Below are positions 16,996-25,555 of a stretch of DNA of 64,000 bases, piece after piece. Source of the stretch: Chryseobacterium sp. GTDB taxonomy: Bacteria; Bacteroidota; Bacteroidia; Flavobacteriales; Weeksellaceae. Below the pieces are notes generated by a model. It was given only the letters and a program-made list of their open reading frames with translations. It was not told the DNA's origin and made no database searches. The position numbers were made by a program, and so were the translations under genes. Within the stretch, counting starts at the first letter, position 1. Every line of letters starts with the position of its first letter. The stretch is taken from the NCBI GenBank assembly GCA_031277615.1, contig JAITMC010000006.1:1-64000 (forward strand), in the 5' to 3' direction.

Positions 16996-17991
16996 TTATC
17001 TGCTATGATTGATTATACTTTTGTAGGTATGCATACGGGTTTCTTCACTATACATATTACACAGAACCAGTATGTTGCCGGTGTTGTATTTAGCAGATAT
17101 TTCCTGTAATCTTCCGTTGATATTTTCCGGAGTGTCTGTAATGATCCTGTCCAGAATATTCAGAAATTCTTCTTCATTTTCTGTTCCCATGATCATTTTT
17201 TCAACCTCTTCCGAAGGAAGTAATGCATCAGGAGCCTGTAAATGGCGGGCCTGCCAGAACTGGTAAGCCATTCCATACGCATTATAGCGGGCTTCTTCAG
17301 GATCTGAAGCTACCGATGCTGCCACTGCGATCTGTAATGAAGCTGTGTTTGTGTATCCGGTGGCATTAAATTCGTTCAGATAGGTTTCTGTACTTTCGGT
17401 TTCCTGTCCGTTCCGCATAAAATCAGCATAAGAAAAGCCGACACCGTGTTTTGCCGCTTCTTCAGCCGATGTGGTACCGGATCCCAGCCAGATGATTTCG
17501 GGCAGGTGAAGCAGGTTTTTGGGCTGGGCGATCAGTCCGTCGTAAGTTCCCTCTTCATCTCTGATATACCGGATGATTTCTGCCAGCTTATTTTCAGGGT
17601 TGGACAGTACAGGCGGTTTATTGCTGTTCAAAGCCTGTACGGCATCTTTCAGCCCTCCGGGAGCTTTTCCGAGGCCCAGTATAAAACGTTCCGGATATAA
17701 AGAGCTCAGCATTTTCGTCCATTCCGCAATTTTGTAAGCTGAATAGTTTCTGAGCATAATGCCGGCGGTTCCTACTTTAATCTGTTTTGTCTTTCCGAGA
17801 ACGACGGCAGCTAAAAGTTCAGGACTTGAACTTCCGTAAGCTTCCACTCCATGATGTTCAGCGTACATTATACTGTGAAATCCTGCTTCATCAGCAAATA
17901 CAGCGAGATCAATGCTGTTGTTCAGGGCGGTTAAAGCACTTCCACCGGATATTACCGGAGACTGATCGAGGATTCCCAGTTTGAGTTTCAT
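16996..17991 (-). CDS. LLM class flavin-dependent oxidoreductase
   Basis: A 331-residue luciferase-like monooxygenase. It starts LKLGILDQSPVISGGSA and has SIMYAEHHGVEAYGSSSPE and IKVGTAGIMLRNYSAYKIAEWTKML, hallmarks of the bacterial luciferase superfamily subgroup with the LxxLDQSP start (as in YwcH/YceB-type proteins). Such enzymes use FMNH2 and O2 on unknown organic substrates. It is cytoplasmic and monocistronic, between two hypothetical genes. Confidence 0.88.
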   Translation of the reverse strand: MKLKLGILDQSPVISGGSALTALNNSIDLAVFADEAGFHSIMYAEHHGVEAYGSSSPELLAAVVLGKTKQIKVGTAGIMLRNYSAYKIAEWTKMLSSLYPERFILGLGKAPGGLKDAVQALNSNKPPVLSNPENKLAEIIRYIRDEEGTYDGLIAQPKNLLHLPEIIWLGSGTTSAEEAAKHGVGFSYADFMRNGQETESTETYLNEFNATGYTNTASLQIAVAASVASDPEEARYNAYGMAYQFWQARHLQAPDALLPSEEVEKMIMGTENEEEFLNILDRIITDTPENINGRLQEISAKYNTGNILVLCNMYSEETRMHTYKSIINHSR

Positions 17992-18084
17992 TCTTTTTAT
18001 TCTGTAATAAAGGTATTGATTTTCGGTAAAATATCCTGTTTCTGAAAATAGGGTTTCAGACTTTGTTAGAATGAATCGGATATT

Positions 18085-18804
18085 TTAAACCAGCCAATAG
18101 ATGACAGACAACACCACGATTATCAAAAGAAAAATGCAGGTCCATTCCATCCAGTATTTTCTCTTATTAAATCTAAAGGTCAATGGATCTATATGATAAT
18201 GGCTGTATACTTCAGGGTTTATTCTTATTCTCTGATGATGATTGGCTATATTCTGAAAAAATGCGGCTCTTAATTCCATGGTATTGGCCGGATAAAAGGC
18301 ATACCAGACATTCATGTCAAATTCTAGTTCCCGGGGTGCAATGTTCCCTGTTTCATTCCGATAATGTACCATCAGAACGGTCTGGGAGTATTTTCCGGTT
18401 CCAATGTTCCGGGGGTATACATCGTAATTTCCTTCTTTCGGAAGCGCCTGTAACTGATCATACAAAACGGAAAGCAGTGTGCCATCCTTCTGTTTACGGT
18501 GCAGTCCCTTATCATCCACCCACATTTCCACAACTGCTTTTCCCTTGTGTTTTTTCACAGAGCTGATCAGCCATCCGCAAAAGAAGAGAAAACAGAGTTC
18601 ATAGACTCCGATAAAAACTACCGCATTTACCGGATTTCTGCTGTAAGACACCTGATACCCGTCATCAATAGCAAAGGCAACCGGCAATAGAAGCAGCAAT
18701 ATAAATACCGCCAATATCCATAATAAAGTTATGATCCGCACCAGCCATGTGACCGTTGTATGGGGTACAGCATATACCGGTAAAAAGCCGGGATTTTTAT
18801 CCAT
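18085..18804 (-). CDS. Membrane protein, hypothetical
   Basis: 239 residues with three membrane segments (about 20-42, 62-84 and 217-237). Between the second and third is a soluble beta-rich part with VEMWVDDKGLHRKQKDGTLL, of the kind found in proteins with a PH-like or DUF-type cytosolic domain. No enzyme motif is visible. It is monocistronic, 93 bases past the LLM gene's start and transcribed in the same direction. Confidence 0.7.
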   Translation of the reverse strand: MDKNPGFLPVYAVPHTTVTWLVRIITLLWILAVFILLLLLPVAFAIDDGYQVSYSRNPVNAVVFIGVYELCFLFFCGWLISSVKKHKGKAVVEMWVDDKGLHRKQKDGTLLSVLYDQLQALPKEGNYDVYPRNIGTGKYSQTVLMVHYRNETGNIAPRELEFDMNVWYAFYPANTMELRAAFFQNIANHHQRIRINPEVYSHYHIDPLTFRFNKRKYWMEWTCIFLLIIVVLSVIYWLV

Positions 18805-18932
18805 TCCTTTGAGTATCGTTGTTTAACAGGTAAACATAATCATTTTCCTGAAAAGATAAAAGTTGGTTGAGAGAAAGGATTTGATTCCGGATATTGGATG
18901 AAGGAAGCTATAAAGGCTATTCATCAGGCTTT

Positions 18933-18960
18933 TTGCCCTTACGGCCTCGTCTTATTTTTG
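18933..18960 (+). promoter_or_regulatory. Promoter of the 19052 gene
   Basis: TTG at 18933-18935, 17-base spacer, TATTTTTG at 18953-18960: an exact match to the Bacteroidota TTG-N17-TAnnTTTG consensus. The leader would be about 85 bases. Confidence 0.7.
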
Positions 18961-19051
18961 TAAATTAGCGTGATGATCGCTGACTCTCATTAAAATATCA
19001 GTGGGACGATCATTATCAAACCATGATCAATATTCATTTAAAAATAAAGCT

Positions 19052-19573
19052 ATGGAAGAAATAAACAGGCAACTGGCTCTGCTCCCGGACAACAGCCGCC
19101 AATATTATCAGCACGAATTTTCCACCTTAAATGAGAGTGAAAAACAGCAATTGGAAGAGCTGGTGGTTCGCATGGTAAAAAATGGGGCTGCAAAACCGCT
19201 TTCCTGGGCCTGGAGTGAATTCAGGGAAGGAATTCCGCAGTGGGCCAGGTTTATGATCCTTAAAGAAATGCATCAGTCCGCTAATGATATAGAAGGCAAT
19301 GTTGATGCCGCCGAAGAGTTTGCTCCGGAAATGACCGACCATTACCAACAACTCTCCGATACCCTGGGAAAAGAAAAGCTGCATCAATTCCTGTCCGGCT
19401 ATGCCAAAGGGATGCTCTACAATATGCTCGGGATTTTTGATGAAGGCAACTTCGATTACGACAGTCCCGACAGCTGGCAGCTGGTCACCCATAACAGGGA
19501 AACCGATGAACTTGGAAAGGCCATTAGTGGGCTTCACGAGGATTTTCTGGAGTTTGATCAGGAATTGGGATAA
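19052..19573 (+). CDS. Conserved hypothetical protein, 173 aa
   Basis: I place the start at ATG 19052 (MEEINRQLALLPDNSRQ); a GTG at 19001 in frame is possible but has no ribosome-site context. The product is an acidic, helical soluble protein with SWAWSEFREGIPQWARFMIL and LLYNMLGIFDEGNFDYDSPD-like phrases. No known domain is recognised. A good promoter lies at 18933 and a terminator at 19673. Confidence 0.7.
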   Translation: MEEINRQLALLPDNSRQYYQHEFSTLNESEKQQLEELVVRMVKNGAAKPLSWAWSEFREGIPQWARFMILKEMHQSANDIEGNVDAAEEFAPEMTDHYQQLSDTLGKEKLHQFLSGYAKGMLYNMLGIFDEGNFDYDSPDSWQLVTHNRETDELGKAISGLHEDFLEFDQELG

Positions 19574-19612
19574 TAAACCTGTGCAATATTTAATATTGGC
19601 AGTGGCTATGTT

Positions 19613-19648
19613 TTGAGGACATAAGCAAGATGCTTGCGCCAACGGATG
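19613..19648. repeat. REP-like palindromic element, copy A
   Basis: Contains GAGGACATAAGCAAGATGCT followed by TGCGCCAACGG; GCAAG and CTTGC form the palindrome core. It matches copies at 20755 and 20829. Confidence 0.6.
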
Positions 19649-19672
19649 TGATAGTTTTTAACGGATCAATAA

Positions 19673-19700
19673 AAAACCACTGTGCTTTCACGGTGGTTTT
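19673..19700 (+). terminator. Intrinsic terminator of the 19052 gene
   Basis: AAAACCACTGTG and CACGGTGGTTTT (one G-U pair) with a 4-base loop, followed by a T-rich tail. Confidence 0.8.
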
Positions 19701-19862
19701 GTCTTATTAAGATTGTAAGTAAGATAATTGCTCCGGCAGAAAGAATTTATAATAATGAGATCAACTCCTCAAACAGCTAAAACTTATCAACCTGCTGAAT
19801 GTTATTAATAAATAATGTATCTTTCCTCTTTTAAAAAATATAATTATCAAAATATTTACATT

Positions 19863-20471
19863 ATGAAAAATAATTTCATAACAAAGTCCCTGTTTATTTA
19901 TGCAGGTATTTCAACCCTTGCCCTCTGTTATTCATTTGTTTCCATCCATGATCTTAAAGAATCTTTTGATGAGATAACGGTAAAAAGAATCAATATTGTT
20001 GATGAAAAAGGCACAAACCGGATTGTTATTTCCAATCAGGAACGTATTCCCAATCCGATCATTAAAGGAAAGGAATACCAACGCCGTATGAAACCGGCCG
20101 GCTTAATATTCTATGACAAAAACGGTGATGAAGTTGGAGGGCTTGCATTGTCTGAGATTAACGGACAGGGCTTACATGCATTGGCTTTCGATTATTCCAA
20201 TGCCGATGCGATCGGCCTTTTATCGCAAGATGATAAAGATAACGGTAAAAATTTCAAAGCTGGAATACTCATTAATGACAAAGATCTATCCGGAAAACCG
20301 GGAAGTAATATTTCAAGAATGAAGCTAACGACCGAAAACGGTAATGCCGGCTTAATCATCAATGGTCCGGATGAAAAACCCCGAATTTCTATCGTGGTAG
20401 ACAGCATCGGAAATCCCACCATTAAAGTATGGGATGCCAACGGAAAAGTTAAGAATGCTGTTTTAAAATGA
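19863..20471 (+). CDS. Membrane-anchored hypothetical protein
   Basis: ATG 19863 gives 202 residues (MKNNFITKSLFIYAG) with a single N-terminal hydrophobic segment (residues 8-27); the upstream ATG at 19815 is less likely, since it would put a polar stretch before the anchor. The rest is rich in repeated beta-turn phrases (INIVDEKGTNRIVISNQ, GLIFYDKNGDEVGGL, IKVWDANGKVK), suggesting a beta-solenoid-like or repeat fold exposed to the periplasm. No function is recognised. Confidence 0.7.
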   Translation: MKNNFITKSLFIYAGISTLALCYSFVSIHDLKESFDEITVKRINIVDEKGTNRIVISNQERIPNPIIKGKEYQRRMKPAGLIFYDKNGDEVGGLALSEINGQGLHALAFDYSNADAIGLLSQDDKDNGKNFKAGILINDKDLSGKPGSNISRMKLTTENGNAGLIINGPDEKPRISIVVDSIGNPTIKVWDANGKVKNAVLK

Positions 20472-20754
20472 TTTTGTTTTCTGAGATACAATAATGTTGC
20501 TTCAGAACAGGTCCCAGCCAGTCACTGAAATACCTTCAATTGATTTTGAAAATGCTTATAAAAACTACTGTAATTTTTGTTTACGGCGGTTTTTTTTCAT
20601 TTATGATCCCTGCACCAGTGAAGCGATCCGTATAGTTGTAAATATACTTATCTTTTATGTGTACGAAGTGGCATTCTGTCAGAGAAAATTAGTCATACGT
20701 ACTAAAAACAGGCTGCTTTGAAGAACAACCTGTTTATTTTTGATATAGGGCCTG

Positions 20755-20790
20755 CTTTGAGACATAAGCAAGATTTTTGGGCCAAGGAAG
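20755..20790. repeat. REP-like element, copy B (degenerate)
   Basis: TTTGAGACATAAGCAAGATT followed by TTTGGGCCAAGGAAG; same order of blocks as copy A but the right palindrome arm is mutated. Confidence 0.5.
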
Positions 20791-20828
20791 AATAGAACCA
20801 CTACAAAAGCAATGGTTCTATATTATTT

Positions 20829-20866
20829 GGAGGCCACGAGCGAGACGCTCGCGCCAGCGGGGGGGA
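20829..20866. repeat. REP-like element, copy C
   Basis: GAGGCCACGAGCGAGACGCT followed by CGCGCCAGCGGGGGGG; GCGAG/CTCGC form the core, a compensated version of GCAAG/CTTGC in copy A. Confidence 0.6.
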
Positions 20867-20990
20867 ATTCCTGCTCTTGTTTTATTATTTGAAATTAAAT
20901 TATCATTAAATTCAATGAGTTAAAAAATTAGAACGATTGAATCCCTAAATTTCAAACATTACCGATGGGTTAATTGTTTATTAACGAAAG

Positions 20991-21464
20991 TTAAAAATCA
21001 TCAAATTTAGGTATGAACCTTTCATTACAAAATATTATAAATTCATCAGAATTTATTGGAGGTGGTTCTTCCATTGTAATACAAGCAATATCTGAATGCA
21101 AATACTTTTTAACCTGTTTAAAAATTTGAATACTGCTTGCCGTAGACGGATCATCTCCAATGATAGATATTCCAAAAATTATATTTCCATCATCTGTGTA
21201 CTGTAAGGTAATTTGCTTGATTTCTGATAGTTGATTATTGTTTTGAAAGTAAATAGTATATTCGGAATTAGTTTTTTTTTCCAAATGCAAAAGCAATTCT
21301 TTTGCTGAATAAAAAGTTACATCAGGATAATCAGAAAATTCAGGAAACGGATAATCTACTGCTAATTCTTTTCCTCCGGCAGGAAAGTATTTCTTGAAGA
21401 AATCATTCACTACGTCTAACTTTCTATTATAGACAAGATAATATGAATCAATATATTGTGGCAT
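20991..21464 (-). CDS. Candidate immunity protein downstream of Rhs toxin fragment
   Basis: A 157-residue soluble acidic protein (MPQYIDSYYLVYNRKLD; CITMEEPPPINSDEFI) with no signal peptide. It has the size, AT-rich DNA and position typical for immunity genes: directly after the toxin-like C-terminal fragment at 21502. I do not recognise a domain family. Binding and neutralising the neighbouring toxin is inferred from position only. Confidence 0.6.
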   Translation of the reverse strand: MPQYIDSYYLVYNRKLDVVNDFFKKYFPAGGKELAVDYPFPEFSDYPDVTFYSAKELLLHLEKKTNSEYTIYFQNNNQLSEIKQITLQYTDDGNIIFGISIIGDDPSTASSIQIFKQVKKYLHSDIACITMEEPPPINSDEFIIFCNERFIPKFDDF

Positions 21465-21501
21465 AATTTAATTTTTAATAGTTATGGCATTTTTCCTGAG
21501 C

Positions 21502-22403
21502 TTATAAATTTACCTTGTAGGTTTCATAGTAATAATATTTTTGACCGTTAATTACAGGTTCTGTTCTATTTACTGTAGTTTTAACCCCATTTATTAATTC
21601 TCGTGAATTAAAAAAACCTTTAACACCAGCAGCTTTAACATTTGTTACAGCATTATTGAATAACTCCTGATTAATTTCAGCTTGAAATTGTGACCAATTA
21701 GGAAGATCAAATTCTTTTGCATGCCTTGAATAACTATGCTGAAAAGCCCTTCGCTCTGCATTCGTCATTTTAGCCCCAAGGTACTGTATGACCCACTTGT
21801 TCAACTACATCATCTACTTGGGATAAATTTCTTAAAAAGCTTCCAGTCCCTGAGAGCAACAAATCAATTGCGGGCTTGTACTAGAGGGTATTCAGAAACA
21901 TGCATTTGAATATCAGTTTTTCCTCTTGAATCAGGAATAGAACTAAATGTAGGTCCCCACGGATCACCAGATGACGGTGGAGTACCTAAACCACCTCCTT
22001 CAGTACTACCTGTATAAAGTGTATTAACTAATCCTTTTGAATTAAAAGTATCTTTAATACTTAAGTTGAGGGTATGTGATGTTACGTTCCAGGTACCATT
22101 GTTACCTTTATTAACAACTACATTGTAATTACCAGAGCCTAGCTGATCTGCCCATTGTTCCGCATGAATTCTTGCATCAGATTTCGTAAGATTGTTCCAA
22201 AATCCAGCCCCTCTTACCCATCTTTCATCTGGATCTGTAAAATTAATAGGGTTATTTACTGTATAATTATATGGAGAATATCTTCTATACATTTCTGCCA
22301 AAGGATCAACAACACCCCATCTTCCTAAGTCAGGCATATACATCCTCGCTCCATAATCATACATTCCTATTTCTGTCTGAAGTTCCTTGCCGTTGTATTT
22401 ATA
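21502..22403 (-). pseudogene. Rhs core C-terminus with toxin tip, broken by frameshifts
   Basis: Starts right after an in-frame TAA at 22404-22406 with [20 protein letters not shown] and [19 protein letters not shown], the conserved end of the Rhs core, so the long N-terminal shell is missing. The frame stops at 21864 (VQARN). Removing one base there joins it to a linker ([20 protein letters not shown]), and removing one G near 21778-21781 joins that to the tip (AKMTNAERRAFQHSYSRHAK) ending at 21502 with INGQKYYYYETYKVNL. The tip resembles RNase-type Rhs/CDI toxins in its HSYSRHAKEF block; the fold is inferred. Truncation plus two indels make it an inactive or orphan tip, unless the indels are sequencing errors. 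Confidence 0.75.
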
Positions 22404-22508
22404 TTAATAGATTAGGTTTCCTTCTACAATGTTTAGGATTTTTTTATTTATCACTTGAATATATAAAAACCACATAAAAATAATATGCTTCTTAATTAAC
22501 AAAGCCAT

Positions 22509-22952
22509 TTAATGAGTTGTATTGTTAATTAAGTTAGGAATAAACTTTGTCATTGAACAATTTAATGTATCTATTTTGTAATATCCTATTTCATGTTTAT
22601 TTTCTATTGCAAAGTGTTTTTTATTTAGATTTATTGTTTTACCAGATAGAGTATAACAATTCAAGTATTTATTTTTTTTATCCGTATATAAAAGTATTGT
22701 ATCATTTGCCAACAGTTGGCACCCTACAAAATTTGTAGATGTAGGAGATTCTTGGTATTTTACTATTTCACAAATATTTTCTTTTTTATCCGTATACAAA
22801 CTAACAATATAAACAGATGGCTTTCTTGAAACAGCCTGATCTGATTTTATTTCTTTTAAAATATTTTCATTAAGGAATATTTCTTCAAAAGTTTTTTTTT
22901 CCCTACAAGAGAAAAGTAGTAATAGAATAGCTATAATTGAGAATTTATACAT
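22509..22952 (-). CDS. Small lipoprotein, candidate immunity protein
   Basis: I choose ATG 22952 (147 residues, MYKFSIIAILLLLFSCREKK), which gives a compact SPII signal with Cys-16; longer starts overlap the upstream toxin fragment. The mature part is Lys/Asn-rich and beta-predicted, ending IPNLINNTTH. It is very AT-rich. Its place directly after a JAB-like toxin fragment suggests an immunity lipoprotein located in the periplasm or outer membrane. Confidence 0.6.
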   Translation of the reverse strand: MYKFSIIAILLLLFSCREKKTFEEIFLNENILKEIKSDQAVSRKPSVYIVSLYTDKKENICEIVKYQESPTSTNFVGCQLLANDTILLYTDKKNKYLNCYTLSGKTINLNKKHFAIENKHEIGYYKIDTLNCSMTKFIPNLINNTTH

Positions 22953-22962
22953 ATCGATAAAC

Positions 22963-23433
22963 TTATTGGTGAACATTTTCTTTATTTTGATTTGGGAACC
23001 AAAATTTTTTATCATTATAATAAATAATATTAGGATTCTGTTGGGTAGGCAAGAAAATCCATGCTTTTTCTGGCATTATTGCCTTATTATTTTCAAATGT
23101 TTTACGATCACCATCACCTGGTTTAATTGTTCCACTTGAATTAAATCCTGAAGGCCAGTTAGTACTAAAATACCCCGATTCTTTCATAAGAAAACCAAAG
23201 GGATGGCTGTGCCCTGTTTCTAACCATGTATAACCATTTTTTGCATAGTTTTCTGGAATTCCATGAGTCGTAACATCTCCAATTCTATGTTGAGATGTAA
23301 TTAAATACAATGTTGTATCTCCAAATATTCCATCTTTAAATAACTTGCTATAATTCCACTCTTTATTAGTATTTACTGCAAGAAAATGAAAATAATTTAA
23401 CTCTTTCCCATTATATAAAAATAGAATTATCCT
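22963..23433 (-). pseudogene. JAB-like toxin 1 domain fragment (Rhs-type tip)
   Basis: The open frame runs from a TAA at 23434-23436 to 22963 and codes NYFHFLAVNTNKEWNYSK, then LITSQHRIGDVTTHGIPENY and WLETGHSHPFGF. The E...GHSHP block is the metal-binding JAMM/JAB centre, and DVTTHGIP with TGHSHP is what I remember of the JAB-like toxin 1 family at Rhs C-termini. No normal start exists (only TTG at 23310), and no Rhs core precedes it apart from YNGKEL just inside the frame. It is therefore a detached tip. The lipoprotein gene follows 10 bases later. Confidence 0.6.
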
Positions 23434-23454
23434 TTATTAATTTTTAATCAGGTT

Positions 23455-24597
23455 CTATTTTTGACCGGTCAACACGGCAATCCTTGCTTTTGCATAAGAA
23501 ATCTGGTCTTTTTCTTTTTCCTGATCCGGTTTGTTTTTAAGATACAGATGATAGTAAGACAAGGCATTTTTAGCCTGTTTCAGATTCAGGTCATAAAGCA
23601 GCCCTAAACGGTAATTGATGGTATTGCTGTTGTTAAAAGTAAGACCTCTTTTATACGCTGTAACGGCTTCAGGAAACTGATTTTTCGACTCATAAATTCC
23701 ACCAAGCGCTGTATAGTAAATGGCTGTATGCTTTGATATGCCTTCATCAATTGCTTTTGTGGCATATTCGGCAGCCAGGTCATAATTTTTCAGTTCACGG
23801 TAGCTCAAAGCCATAAAATACAGGGTTCCCTCATTCTTAATTCCCATATCTTCCAGGGCTTTAAAAAGTGTGATACAGGTTTGATAATCTTTTAAATAAA
23901 AATATGCCTGTCCCATTTCATTGATAACATTGGCATCCGTATTATTCTTTGTGAGCTTCTTTCCGGTATCAATTACTTCCTGATATTTTCCCAACAGGTT
24001 GGATATCGGTAACTGAGCCTGCTGAAGGGTAAAGTTCTCAGGATCTGCATTGATGGCAGTTTTTAACACATCATAAGCGGTTTGAAATTGTCGAAGTTCC
24101 TTGTAGGCCAGAGACAGATCATAAGCTACATCGGGATCCGTGTTGTTCAGCCTGTTGGCTTTCTTCAGATAACCAAGCCTCTCTTCAGGATTTTCCGTAT
24201 AAACAGCCAGCTGTTTACAGGCACTGAAATTAAGACTGTCCAGCTTCATGATTTGGGTTAAATAGGTTTTGGCTTTTGCTGCATTCCCCCGTCTGGAACT
24301 GATATTCGCCAGGCTGAACAGGATAGAAAGATTGTCCGGCTGTACCGTATTGATCTTCAGATAGCTTTTTTCAGCTTCCGAAAGTTTTCCGGCCATCATA
24401 TTACAGTATGCGATCTGAGAGAGTGCTTTTACGTCCTGTGTGTCACCCGGATAAAGGCTTTCAAGGTATCTGGCCGCATCGGCATAGCGTTGGGTCTCAT
24501 AATATTCAAGTAGTTTTTCTTTATCTATAATCGCTGCCTGAGCCTTTATATCACTGAGGCCTAGCAGGATCAGAAGTATCGAAATCCAGATTTTCAT
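23455..24597 (-). CDS. Exported TPR-repeat protein
   Basis: A 380-residue protein with signal peptide 1-19 (ISILLILLGLSDIKAQA). The mature part is made of about nine tetratricopeptide repeats, with recurring A/G-L-Y phrases such as AYCNMMAGKLSEAEKSYLKI and LGGIYESKNQFPEAVTAYKRG. TPR arrays hold protein-protein contacts; the partner is unknown. Likely periplasmic or surface-bound. It is monocistronic and divergent from the AraC gene, with about 180 bases between. Confidence 0.88.
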   Translation of the reverse strand: MKIWISILLILLGLSDIKAQAAIIDKEKLLEYYETQRYADAARYLESLYPGDTQDVKALSQIAYCNMMAGKLSEAEKSYLKINTVQPDNLSILFSLANISSRRGNAAKAKTYLTQIMKLDSLNFSACKQLAVYTENPEERLGYLKKANRLNNTDPDVAYDLSLAYKELRQFQTAYDVLKTAINADPENFTLQQAQLPISNLLGKYQEVIDTGKKLTKNNTDANVINEMGQAYFYLKDYQTCITLFKALEDMGIKNEGTLYFMALSYRELKNYDLAAEYATKAIDEGISKHTAIYYTALGGIYESKNQFPEAVTAYKRGLTFNNSNTINYRLGLLYDLNLKQAKNALSYYHLYLKNKPDQEKEKDQISYAKARIAVLTGQK

Positions 24598-24775
24598 GGT
24601 GTGTCATTTTCAACTAAAATATCAGTTATTTGTGTATCTGCCAAATTTTAGCTACAGATTATTCACAACCTGAAGATTTTTAGGTATTTAAAAACAGAAC
24701 TGACTAGTGACACAGGTTTCCGGTTGAACTCAGGTATTTTTTGTAATTTCGGAAAATATTATATCCCGGGAGATC

Positions 24776-25528
24776 ATGAACAATGAATTTTATTGCCGGT
24801 TTCTGGTTCCGGATCCGTCTCTTGACTGTTTTGTGGAAAATATCGGAATGTTTCATAATCCTTCCGGTGAAGCAAAAGAAGTTGTCATCATTCCGGACGG
24901 CAGAATCGATCTGTTCTTTCTGACATCCGGACACACCTTTCAGGTATTGCTGATGGGATTGGAAACAGCTCCCAAAGAGCGGAATATTCCTCCCCATACC
25001 TATGCACTGGTGGTCAGTTTCCGGCCTTTGGGCTCAGAATATATTCTGCATACCTCTATAGCTGATCTTTTAAATACAGCTAAAGAACTTCCTCCTGATT
25101 TCTGGAACTTTAATGCTGAAGACCTCTCTGATTTTGAAAAATTTTATGAAAGAGCTTCAGAAAAAATAAAGGAACATATTCCCCCAACTATAGACGAACG
25201 CAAACAGATGCTTTTTGATCTGCTTTATTCTTCAAAAGGCGAAATGAGCGTTACGGAACTTTCGGAAAAGACATCCTGGAACAGCCGTCAGATTAACCGT
25301 TATTTCAGTAAGCAGTTCGGGGTTTCATTGAAATCCTATGCCACCATCCTCCGTTTCAGAGCTTCTCTGGAACATATTGCCGAAGGAAAACTTTTCCCGG
25401 AACTTAATTTTACCGACCAGACTCATTTCATCAAAGAAATTAAAAAATTCTCAGGGGTTGTTCCTAAAGAACTTTCAAAAAATAAAAACGACCGATTTGT
25501 ACTATTATCTGTTTTAAAGCAGACCTAA
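24776..25528 (+). CDS. AraC family regulator (DUF6597-type)
   Basis: A 250-residue cytoplasmic regulator. The N-terminal half has VIIPDGRIDLFFLTSG and a 'VSFRPLG' segment, as in AraC proteins with the DUF6597 sensor domain. The C-terminal double HTH is seen in VTELSEKTSWNSRQINRYFS and the second unit ending FIKEIKKFSGVVPKELSK. It starts 27 bases before the gap to a TetX-like monooxygenase in the same direction, so it likely controls that gene. Confidence 0.85.
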   Translation: MNNEFYCRFLVPDPSLDCFVENIGMFHNPSGEAKEVVIIPDGRIDLFFLTSGHTFQVLLMGLETAPKERNIPPHTYALVVSFRPLGSEYILHTSIADLLNTAKELPPDFWNFNAEDLSDFEKFYERASEKIKEHIPPTIDERKQMLFDLLYSSKGEMSVTELSEKTSWNSRQINRYFSKQFGVSLKSYATILRFRASLEHIAEGKLFPELNFTDQTHFIKEIKKFSGVVPKELSKNKNDRFVLLSVLKQT

Positions 25529-25555
25529 TTTTGTCCTGTAAAAAAATAATTCAGG

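Larger units (their letters stand above)
20472..20990. other. Gene-free stretch with terminators and REP-like repeats
   Basis: 519 bases. AAACAGG (20706-20712) pairs with CCTGTTT (20729-20735) before ATTTTTG: a plus-strand terminator. AGAACCA (20794-20800) pairs with TGGTTCT (20813-20819). REP-like copies B and C surround the second hairpin. A 75-codon open frame at 20494-20721 starts with TTG and looks non-coding. Confidence 0.6.

Noticed and set aside
20494-20721. A 75-codon open frame
   Set aside because: TTG start, unusual composition, and it runs into a terminator hairpin.
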